From Hyphomicrobiales bacterium (GTDB lineage: Bacteria; Pseudomonadota; Alphaproteobacteria; Rhizobiales; Rhizobiaceae): DNA of 64,000 nucleotides. Numbering within the stretch: position 1 is the stretch's first letter; each line of letters opens with the position of its first letter. This document shows positions 1 through 6,362 of the stretch, one piece after another. The notes below the pieces were generated by a model. That model saw nothing but the letters and a program-made list of their open reading frames with translations. It searched no databases and had not been told where the DNA came from. The stretch is taken from the NCBI GenBank assembly GCA_900473185.1, contig UCKU01000025.1:1-64000 (forward strand). The letters are read 5' to 3'. The position numbers and the translations under genes are program-made.

Positions 1-21
1 GCCATGGAGCCGGCGGAATGA
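1..21 (+). CDS. C-terminal end of upstream gene, probably ccmF (cycK)
   Basis: Only the last six codons (A-M-E-P-A-E) and a TGA at 19-21 are inside the window. The stop overlaps the ATG of ccmH (ATGA). In rhizobial cycHJKL operons the gene before cycL (ccmH) is cycK (ccmF), the haem lyase subunit of cytochrome c maturation. The assignment rests on that gene order, not on the visible residues. Confidence 0.4.
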   Translation, partial: AMEPAE

Positions 22-473
22 TAAGGCGTTTCCTCCTCGTCCTGGCGCTCATGCTGGCGGCCGCACCGGCCTTCGCCGTCAACCCGGACGAGATGCTCTC
101 CGACCCGGCCCTCGAAGCGCGGGCGCGAACACTGTCGGCCGAACTGCGCTGCATGGTCTGCCAGAACCAGTCGATCGACGATTCCAATGCCGATCTCGCC
201 AAGGACCTGCGCCTGCTGGTGCGCGAGCGCATCACCGATGGCGACAGTGACGAGCAGGTGCTGAACTACATCGTCTCGCGCTACGGGGAATTCGTGCTGC
301 TGAAGCCGCGCTTCAGCCTGCGCACGCTGCTGCTCTGGGGTGCCCCCGTGCTGCTGATCCTTGCCGGCGGGGTTTCGCTCGTCGTCTTTGCCCGCAAGCG
401 GGCCGGCAAGCCCACCGGCAGCAAACTGACTGCCGAAGAGCAGGCCAGGCTCGCCGAGTTGCTGGAAAAATAG
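18..473 (+). CDS. ccmH: cytochrome c-type biogenesis protein CcmH/CycL
   Basis: A 151-residue membrane-anchored thiol-disulfide protein of the periplasmic cytochrome c maturation (system I) haem lyase complex. It keeps the apocytochrome CXXCH cysteines reduced for haem ligation. Residues 1-20 form a signal peptide ending APAFA. The redox motif RCMVCQNQS has Cys45 and Cys48, as expected for the family, and one transmembrane segment lies at about 103-125, followed by a short charged tail. Length is normal for the short alphaproteobacterial form. The ATG overlaps the stop of the preceding gene, so it is the last cistron of a cycHJKL-type operon that starts outside the window. degP follows about 2 kb downstream, with an unrelated opposite-strand operon between. 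Confidence 0.95.
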   Translation: MIRRFLLVLALMLAAAPAFAVNPDEMLSDPALEARARTLSAELRCMVCQNQSIDDSNADLAKDLRLLVRERITDGDSDEQVLNYIVSRYGEFVLLKPRFSLRTLLLWGAPVLLILAGGVSLVVFARKRAGKPTGSKLTAEEQARLAELLEK

Positions 474-516
474 GGAGCCCTTCCGTCGCAGTAAGCCACG
501 GCGGAATGGTTGATCC

Positions 517-906
517 TCACGCCTTTCGATAGGGAAACAGCGCCCTAACGGCAGGATCCCGCAGCCACAACCCACCCCACATGAAGAGCCCGAGATAGAT
601 ACTGAACAGGATATGGCTGAAGAGCGGGCTTCCGGCCCGGACCTGCGTGGCCATGGCGCCGCCGAGCAGGCCCATCATCAGCACGGCGCCGAACACGCTT
701 GTCTGCGGTATGAGGTAGAGTACGAGGCAGGTCAGCTCGATCAGGCCGATCATCAGCACATAGCCGTTTGGCCATCCGAGCTGGGTCATCGTTTCCTCGG
801 CAATCGGCAGGCCAAGAAGTTTGGGGGCGATCGATGCGCCGAGCATGAAGAGCGCGAAAAGCCCGGTCAGCAAGCGACCGGTCCAGATCATGACCTTATC
901 GCTCAT
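517..906 (-). CDS. DoxX-like four-helix membrane protein
   Basis: A 129-residue integral membrane protein with four hydrophobic segments (about 8-28, 48-68, 72-90 and 98-116). It has the DoxX / DUF417-like layout: a short N-terminal MSDKVMIWTGR, then GLFALFMLGASIAPKLLG. Its ATG overlaps the TGA of the upstream VOC gene by 4 nt, so it is translationally coupled and last in the ArsR-SRPBCC-VOC-DoxX operon. A longer reading frame runs upstream to 1407 but crosses the VOC gene out of frame, so the coupled ATG is preferred. The biochemical role of such DoxX-like proteins is unknown; the conserved company of small-ligand-binding folds suggests a stress or detoxification unit. Confidence 0.85.
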   Translation of the reverse strand: MSDKVMIWTGRLLTGLFALFMLGASIAPKLLGLPIAEETMTQLGWPNGYVLMIGLIELTCLVLYLIPQTSVFGAVLMMGLLGGAMATQVRAGSPLFSHILFSIYLGLFMWGGLWLRDPAVRALFPYRKA

Positions 907-1319
907 CGCTGATCCGCCGGGATCGTATTGACCATCCAGGGTGTACCGAAGCGATCGGTGAACATGCCGAAGCCCGGCGACCAGAAGGTCGCGTTGAAGG
1001 GCATGGTCACTTTGCCGCCTTCCGAGAGCGCCTCGAAGACGCGCTTCGTTTCCGCCGCATCCTGGCTGTGATAGGTGGCGCTGAAGCCGCCCATGTTCTC
1101 CTGATATCCGGGAGGGGCGTCGCAGCCCATCAGGGACTGGTCGCCGACATCGAGCCAGGCATGCATGATCTTGTCCTTGAAGGACGGATCGATCGGCATG
1201 TCGCCGGGCGCTTCGGCGAAGGTGAACATGCCGTTCAGCTTGCCGCCGAGCACTTTGGCGTAAAATTCGAAGGCCTGCCGGCATTCGCCTTTGAAGACGA
1301 GATTCGTTACGAGTTTCAT
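903..1319 (-). CDS. VOC-superfamily (PhnB-like glyoxalase fold) protein
   Basis: A 138-residue protein opening MKLVTNLVFKGECRQAFEFY, the typical start of the PhnB / 3-demethylubiquinone-methyltransferase-like branch of the vicinal oxygen chelate fold. It ends with the usual D-x-F-G-x-x-W segment (TDRFGTPWMVN). These are small cytosolic dimers of paired beta-alpha-beta-beta-beta units; many have no known substrate. It is coupled on both sides by 4-nt ATGA overlaps, with the SRPBCC gene upstream and DoxX downstream. The family call is firm; no enzymatic activity can be inferred. Confidence 0.9.
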   Translation of the reverse strand: MKLVTNLVFKGECRQAFEFYAKVLGGKLNGMFTFAEAPGDMPIDPSFKDKIMHAWLDVGDQSLMGCDAPPGYQENMGGFSATYHSQDAAETKRVFEALSEGGKVTMPFNATFWSPGFGMFTDRFGTPWMVNTIPADQR

Positions 1320-1801
1320 GCTCCTCGCTCCCGTTGATTTCCTTGAGTTGCAATCCAGCTTTCCAGCCTGCCGAAGGTGCTCTCCCAGCCATATCTGTGT
1401 CCGGCAAGGCTCTCTTCGGATTTCAGGTCCGCATGGGTGAAATCCATCCGCGTGCGGCCATCGGCCAGTTCCTCGAAGATAACGGTCACGAGTGTCACGA
1501 CCGGTTCGCCATCCTCATGCGATCCCTCCCACTGGAAGGTGAAGGAGAGACGCGAGGGCTCGTCGATCTCCCGGTAGACGCCGCTCTGCCAGAGCAGACG
1601 ACCGTCCTCGGCGTTCTTCAGGCAGGCCCGATAGGTGCCGCCGACGCGGAGATCCTGCACGACACTGACAGCCGGCCATTCCACCGGACCGAGCCAGGCG
1701 ACGACCATTTCCGGGCGCGTCCAGGCTGCCCACAGGAGTGCACGCGGCGCGTTGAATATCCGCTGCATATGCAATGTGGGGCGCGATAGCTGATCGGCCA
1801 T
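1316..1801 (-). CDS. SRPBCC / AHSA1-type START-fold protein
   Basis: A 161-residue protein with the AHSA1 signature: RIFNAPRALLWAAWTRPE near the N-terminus, then a W-L-G-P segment, and a C-terminal GHRYGWESTFGRLESWI helix. This helix-grip fold binds hydrophobic ligands. The ATG at 1801 is chosen because a GGGGGAAG Shine-Dalgarno sequence lies directly before it. An upstream ATG at 1840, abutting the ArsR stop (TGAATG), would add 13 residues and remains possible. ArsR-SRPBCC pairs are widespread, and the regulator probably controls the operon in response to an unknown ligand. Confidence 0.88.
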   Translation of the reverse strand: MADQLSRPTLHMQRIFNAPRALLWAAWTRPEMVVAWLGPVEWPAVSVVQDLRVGGTYRACLKNAEDGRLLWQSGVYREIDEPSRLSFTFQWEGSHEDGEPVVTLVTVIFEELADGRTRMDFTHADLKSEESLAGHRYGWESTFGRLESWIATQGNQRERGA

Positions 1802-1840
1802 GATTCTTCCCCCTGTTTGATTGAAAATGCGCGTCGACAT

Positions 1841-2188
1841 TCAATTGCGGGAGCCGCTGTCGTCCGCTCTCTGGATCTTTTGCAGGTAGCCATCCAACCG
1901 GTCGAAGCTCGATTCCCAGAACCGCCGGTATTGCTCCAGCCAGTCGGCAATGCTCTTCATCGCCATCGGTTCGAGCCTGGCCGGCCGCCACTGGGCCTCC
2001 TTGCCGCGGCTGATGAGCCCCGCCTTTTCCAGCACCTTCAGATGTTTCGAAACCGCAGGAAGGCTCATCTCGAAGGGGGCGGCGAGTTCGTTGACCGAAG
2101 CCTCGCCTTCGGCCAGCCGCGCGATGATCGCCCGGCGCGTGGGGTCTGCGAGGGCTGCGAAAGCGGCGCTCAGAGTGTCGGTCTGCAT
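1841..2188 (-). CDS. ArsR-family transcriptional regulator
   Basis: A 115-residue winged-helix repressor. N-terminal LADPTRRAIIARLAEGEASV and the recognition region LAAPFEMSLPAVSKHLKVLE (about 35-54) are classic ArsR. It lacks the CxC metal site of ArsR/SmtB metal sensors and has the WRPARLEPMAM wing and RFWESSFDRLDGYL C-terminal helix of the group that accompanies AHSA1 proteins. It is the first gene of a four-gene operon and is probably autoregulatory through the repeated GGTTAAATA sequence upstream. Its inducer is unknown. Confidence 0.92.
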   Translation of the reverse strand: MQTDTLSAAFAALADPTRRAIIARLAEGEASVNELAAPFEMSLPAVSKHLKVLEKAGLISRGKEAQWRPARLEPMAMKSIADWLEQYRRFWESSFDRLDGYLQKIQRADDSGSRN

Positions 2189-2212
2189 GATGAGCCTCGT
2201 ATGTAACTATGT

Positions 2213-2259
2213 GGTTAAATACAGGATGCAGCCTAGATTGTCAACCGATCGGTTAAATA
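2213..2259 (-). promoter_or_regulatory. candidate ArsR operator: repeated GGTTAAATA and a 12-bp palindrome
   Basis: GGTTAAATA occurs at 2213-2221 and again at 2251-2259. The second copy is fused to the perfect palindrome AACCGATCGGTT at 2243-2254. The elements lie 25-70 bp upstream of the ArsR start codon, where autoregulatory operators of this family sit. Positions and repeats are seen directly; binding is inference. Confidence 0.45.
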
Positions 2260-2430
2260 TGGTTTGGTGAATTGGTCTTGCCCTTCGGCATGCAACCAAA
2301 AGAATATTGGTACATTACGAATTTTTCATGGGCTGGACAGTTCGTAGTAAGGTGCGGCGTCCTATATCTCGGTCATCACTGATCCGGCACCGCCGGAACG
2401 AAGGTCTGAACAAGAAGAGAAGGTACTCTT

Positions 2431-3996
2431 ATGCTGAAAAATTTCCGCGGACGTCCGTCCCTCAAAACGGTGCTTCAGGCATCCACCGTTGCAGGTCTGG
2501 CAGCCGCCGTGCTTGCAACCGGTATCCCTGTCGAGATCTCCCGTTCCTATGCCGAGGCTGTCAATGTCCAGTCTCCCTCGGTTCCAAGCTTTGCAAATGT
2601 CGTTGACGCCGTTTCTCCGGCCGTCGTTTCCGTCCGCGTCGAAAGCCGTATCAAGCCGGCCTCCGATGATGGCGACGGTTTCTCCTTCGATTTCAACGGC
2701 CGTGGCTTTGACGATCTGCCCGACGCTCTGAAGCCGTTCTTCCGCCAGTTCGGCGAACAGGGCCAGGGCCACCAGGGTCAGAACCAGCAGCGCCGCTTCG
2801 GCCAGCCGGGTGGCCCGGGCCGCCTGCGTCCGGTCGCTCAGGGTTCGGGCTTCTTCATCACTGAAGACGGTTATATCGTCACCAACAACCACGTCGTTTC
2901 CGACGGCTCGGCCTTCGTTGCTGTCATGAACGACGGCACCGAGCTCGATGCCAAGCTGATCGGCAAGGACCCGCGCACCGACCTCGCCGTGCTGAAGGTG
3001 GATGGCAAGGGCCGCAAGTTTACCTATGTCAACTGGGCCGATGACAACAAGGTCCGCGTCGGTGATTGGGTCGTCGCCGTCGGCAACCCCTTCGGCCTTG
3101 GCGGCACGGTCACGGCCGGCATCGTTTCGGCCCGCGGCCGTGATATCGGCTCCGGCCCCTATGACGATTACCTCCAGGTCGACGCAGCCGTGAACCGCGG
3201 CAATTCGGGTGGCCCGACCTTCAACCTCAACGGCCAGGTCGTCGGCATCAACACCGCGATCTTCTCGCCGTCGGGCGGCAGCGTCGGTATCGCCTTCGCC
3301 ATCCCGGCCTCCACCGCCAAGGATGTCGTTGCCGACCTGATGAAGGACGGTACGGTTTCGCGCGGTTACCTCGGCGTGCAGATCCAGCCGGTCACCAAGG
3401 ATATCGCCGACTCCCTCGGCCTCTCCGAAGCAAGTGGCGCTCTTGTTGTCTCCGCTCAGGAAGGCACTCCCGGCCAGAAGGCCGGTATGAAGACGGGTGA
3501 CGTCGTCACCGCCGTCAACGGTGAGCCGGTCAAGGATGCCCGCGATCTCAGCCGCCGCATCGGCGCGATGACGCCGGGTAGCAAGGTTGAGCTTTCGGTA
3601 TGGCGTTCCGGCAAGGCCCAGTCCGTGACCGTCGAGCTCGGCACGCTGCCGGCCGACCAGCAGGCTTCCGCTGGTGACGACAACGGCCAGCCGGAGCAGG
3701 CCCAGCCGCCGGCTTCCGAGAAGGCGCTTGCCGATCTCGGCCTGACGGTCGGCCCGTCGGATGACGGCAAGGGCCTCGCCATTACCGGCATCGATCCGAA
3801 TTCGGATGCTGCCGACAAGGGCATCAAGGAAGGCGAAACGATCACCTCGGTCAACAACCAGGATGTCTCTAGCGCCGACGATGTCGTCCGCGTCATCAAC
3901 CAGGCCAAGAAGGACGGCCGCACCCGCGCGCTGTTCCAGATCCAATCGAAGGACGGCAGCCGCTTCGTCGCCCTTCCGATCAACGGCCAGGGCTGA
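2431..3996 (+). CDS. degP: periplasmic serine protease/chaperone DegP (HtrA, Do-like)
   Basis: A 521-residue periplasmic protease-chaperone that degrades or refolds misfolded envelope proteins. The N-terminus (about 1-42) is an export signal ending near SYAEA. The trypsin-like domain contains the catalytic triad His154 (TNNHVV), Asp184 (RTDLAV) and Ser259 (RGNSGGP). A Gln/Gly-rich low-complexity loop at about 108-130 corresponds to the LA loop. Two PDZ domains follow (about 290-400 and 420-515), linked by a QPEQAQPPA-rich hinge. A Shine-Dalgarno AGAAGG lies 8-10 nt before the ATG. It precedes a two-component pair on the same strand, a common rhizobial arrangement that suggests envelope-stress sensing. 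Confidence 0.97.
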   Translation: MLKNFRGRPSLKTVLQASTVAGLAAAVLATGIPVEISRSYAEAVNVQSPSVPSFANVVDAVSPAVVSVRVESRIKPASDDGDGFSFDFNGRGFDDLPDALKPFFRQFGEQGQGHQGQNQQRRFGQPGGPGRLRPVAQGSGFFITEDGYIVTNNHVVSDGSAFVAVMNDGTELDAKLIGKDPRTDLAVLKVDGKGRKFTYVNWADDNKVRVGDWVVAVGNPFGLGGTVTAGIVSARGRDIGSGPYDDYLQVDAAVNRGNSGGPTFNLNGQVVGINTAIFSPSGGSVGIAFAIPASTAKDVVADLMKDGTVSRGYLGVQIQPVTKDIADSLGLSEASGALVVSAQEGTPGQKAGMKTGDVVTAVNGEPVKDARDLSRRIGAMTPGSKVELSVWRSGKAQSVTVELGTLPADQQASAGDDNGQPEQAQPPASEKALADLGLTVGPSDDGKGLAITGIDPNSDAADKGIKEGETITSVNNQDVSSADDVVRVINQAKKDGRTRALFQIQSKDGSRFVALPINGQG

Positions 3997-4016
3997 TCTT
4001 CTGGCCTCAGAATGCC

Positions 4017-4049
4017 GGAGCCGCGCAGGCGCAAATGCCGCGCGGCTCC
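4017..4049 (+). terminator. stem-loop after degP (no U-tract)
   Basis: GGAGCCGCGC (4017-4026) pairs perfectly with GCGCGGCTCC (4040-4049) around a 13-nt loop. It lies 20 nt after the degP stop. The absence of a T-run means it may attenuate or stabilise the degP message rather than terminate fully. Confidence 0.5.
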
Positions 4050-4067
4050 AACGCCTCAAGTCTGACG

Positions 4068-4118
4068 AATTCTTCACAGCTGCCAAATTCTTCAATTATG
4101 CCAAATTCTTCAATTATG
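4068..4118 (+). repeat. three AATTCTTCA repeats in 18-bp phase before the response regulator gene
   Basis: AATTCTTCA occurs at 4068-4076, 4086-4094 and 4104-4112, exactly 18 bp apart. The last two lie in a perfect tandem duplication of CCAAATTCTTCAATTATG (4083-4100, 4101-4118). The block ends 13 nt before the response regulator ATG. It could be a regulator-binding array or a replication-slippage duplication. Confidence 0.6.
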
Positions 4119-4131
4119 AAGGACGCCCGCA

Positions 4132-4878
4132 ATGACCTCCCCCCAACAGGAAGACGCTTTGAGCCTTGCCGAAAAGCAACCGGCGGGTAATGTCGGCCGC
4201 ATGAAGATTCTCATCATCGAAGACGATCTCGAAGCGGCGGTCTATCTCACGAAAGCCTTTCGTGAGGCGGGGATCGTTGCCGACCATGCAAGCGACGGCG
4301 AAAGCGGCCTCTTCATGGGATCGGAGAATACTTACGACGTCATCGTCATTGACCGCATGCTGCCGCGCCGCGATGGTCTCTCCGTCATCAGCGAGCTGCG
4401 CCGCAAGGCCATCCACACGCCCGTTCTCATTCTTTCTGCCCTCGGCCAGGTCGACGACCGCGTGACGGGTCTCCGCGCCGGCGGCGACGATTATCTGCCG
4501 AAGCCCTACGCTTTCAGTGAGCTGCTTGCCCGCGTCGAAGTGCTCGGCCGCCGCAAGGGCACGCCGGATCAGGACGTCGTCTATCGCGTCGGCGATCTCG
4601 AGCTCGACCGCCTTTCCCATGAGGTCCGCCGCGGCGGCAAGGAAATCCCGCTGCAGCCGCGCGAATTCCGCCTGCTGGAATATTTGATGAAGAATGCCGG
4701 CCAGGTCGTGACCCGCACCATGCTGCTGGAGAATGTCTGGGATTATCACTTCGATCCGCAGACCAATGTCATCGACGTGCATGTTTCGCGCCTGCGCTCC
4801 AAGATCGAGAAAGACTTCAGCCAGCCGCTGCTGAAGACGATCCGAGGTGCGGGGTACATGATCAAGGATGAGGGATGA
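4132..4878 (+). CDS. OmpR-family response regulator
   Basis: A 248-residue two-component transcription factor. The receiver domain (about 24-140) has the acidic pair IEDD, phospho-acceptor Asp74 in VIDRMLP, and Lys124 in LPKPYAF. A winged-helix DNA-binding domain follows, with LQPREFRLLEYLMKN and VIDVHVSRLRSKI typical of OmpR/PhoB effectors. The ATG at 4132 follows GAAGGACG with good spacing; an internal ATG at 4201 (MKILIIEDD) matches the usual family start and is an alternative. Its stop overlaps the ATG of the sensor kinase. The target is unknown; position after degP suggests envelope stress. Confidence 0.93.
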   Translation: MTSPQQEDALSLAEKQPAGNVGRMKILIIEDDLEAAVYLTKAFREAGIVADHASDGESGLFMGSENTYDVIVIDRMLPRRDGLSVISELRRKAIHTPVLILSALGQVDDRVTGLRAGGDDYLPKPYAFSELLARVEVLGRRKGTPDQDVVYRVGDLELDRLSHEVRRGGKEIPLQPREFRLLEYLMKNAGQVVTRTMLLENVWDYHFDPQTNVIDVHVSRLRSKIEKDFSQPLLKTIRGAGYMIKDEG

Positions 4879-6281
4879 GCCGTTTCCGGGTTCTCTTCAA
4901 GTCCACCGCAGTCCGCCTTTCGGCACTTTATATCCTGCTTTTCGCCATCTGCGCCGCAACGCTCGTCTTCTATGTGACGGCGATGTCCGAGCGGCTGCTG
5001 ACCGGCCAGATCCGCGATGCGGTCGCCCAGGAAGTGACGCAGGTCCAGCGCGCTTATGATGCCGGCGGCATGAACCTGCTTCTGCGCACGATGGAGCGCC
5101 GCGCCCGCCAGCCGGGCGCCAATCTCTATCTTATCGCAGGCCCCTCGGGTGATATCCTTGCCGGCAACGTCGCCTCCGTGCAGCCGGGTGTTTTCGAGGA
5201 GCAGGGTTGGACCTCGGTGCCCTTCATGTATCAGCGCTACACCGATAGCGGCGTGGTGCGGCATATGGCGATTGCCAACATCTTCGTCCTCGACAACGGC
5301 TTGCGCGTGCTGATCGGCCGCGACCTCGGCGAGCCGGAGCGTTTCCGCGTGCTGGTGCGCCAGGCGCTGATGATCGCGCTCGCCATCATGGGCCTCGGCG
5401 CCATCATCATCTGGTTCGGCATCGGCCGCAACGCGCTGAAGCGCATCGATCGCATGTCGGACGCCGGCAAGAAGATCATGGCCGGCGATCTCTCGCAGCG
5501 CCTGCCGGTCGCCGGCTCGGGCGACGAGTTCGACCGTCTTTCCGTCTCGCTGAACAACATGCTGGAACGTATCGAGAAGCTGAACGAGGGTTTGCGGCAG
5601 GTCTCGGACAATATCGCCCATGACCTGAAGACGCCGCTGACGCGCCTGCGCAACAAGGCCGCCGACGCGCTCGACATCGAGGATGGCGAGGTGCGCCGCG
5701 GCGCGCTGGAAGGCATCATCTCCGAATCCGACCAGCTGATCCGTACCTTCAATGCGCTGCTGATGATCTCCCGCGTGGAAGCAGGTTCCGTCGCCGCCGA
5801 AATGTCGCCGATCGAACTGTCTGCCATCGTCGCCGACAGCGCCGAACTCTATGAGCCTGTTGCCGATGAGGCGGGCATGGCGCTGACCGCTGAGATCGAG
5901 CCCGGCATCGAGATCCAGGGCAATCGCGAACTGATCGGCCAGGCGATCTTCAATCTGCTCGACAATGCGATCAAATATTCCGCCGATACCGAAGGGGCAG
6001 GCTCCGTTTCGGTGAAGCTCAGCCGCCGCCCCGACGGCATTTGCCTCTCCGTCGCCGATCACGGCCCGGGCGTGCCGCTCGACAGGCGCGAGGACGTAGT
6101 GAAGCGCTTCGTGCGCCTGGATGAAAGCCGCTCGAAGCCGGGCACCGGTCTTGGCCTGTCTCTCGTCGAGGCGATCATGGAGCTGCATGGCGGCACGCTG
6201 GAACTGTCCGACACCGAGCCCGGCCATACGGAACGCCCCGGCCTCACCGTCAGTATGGTTTTCCCCGCTAAGGCAGCCTGA
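4875..6281 (+). CDS. sensor histidine kinase, cognate of the preceding response regulator
   Basis: A 468-residue inner-membrane kinase. TM1 is at about 16-36, a periplasmic sensor loop of about 125 residues follows, TM2 is at about 162-184, and a HAMP linker runs to about 235. The DHp box SDNIAHDLKTPLTRLRN contains the phosphorylated His249. The ATPase domain has an N box (NLLDNAIKYS), G1 (VADHGPGVP) and G2 (GTGLGLSL). The first codon overlaps the response regulator stop (ATGA), so the two proteins are translationally coupled and form one phosphorelay. The periplasmic loop shows no recognised fold, so the signal is unknown. Confidence 0.94.
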   Translation: MSRFRVLFKSTAVRLSALYILLFAICAATLVFYVTAMSERLLTGQIRDAVAQEVTQVQRAYDAGGMNLLLRTMERRARQPGANLYLIAGPSGDILAGNVASVQPGVFEEQGWTSVPFMYQRYTDSGVVRHMAIANIFVLDNGLRVLIGRDLGEPERFRVLVRQALMIALAIMGLGAIIIWFGIGRNALKRIDRMSDAGKKIMAGDLSQRLPVAGSGDEFDRLSVSLNNMLERIEKLNEGLRQVSDNIAHDLKTPLTRLRNKAADALDIEDGEVRRGALEGIISESDQLIRTFNALLMISRVEAGSVAAEMSPIELSAIVADSAELYEPVADEAGMALTAEIEPGIEIQGNRELIGQAIFNLLDNAIKYSADTEGAGSVSVKLSRRPDGICLSVADHGPGVPLDRREDVVKRFVRLDESRSKPGTGLGLSLVEAIMELHGGTLELSDTEPGHTERPGLTVSMVFPAKAA

Positions 6282-6362
6282 TTTTCCTGATCATTTCCAT
6301 ATTGGCGCTTTCGCTTTGACACCCTAGTTTAAAGTCGCATTGCGGCATGGCAGGGAGAGCAA

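Noticed and set aside
2362..4095. 577-codon open frame opposite degP
   Set aside because: DegP has a complete catalytic triad and PDZ domains; the antisense product resembles no protein family.
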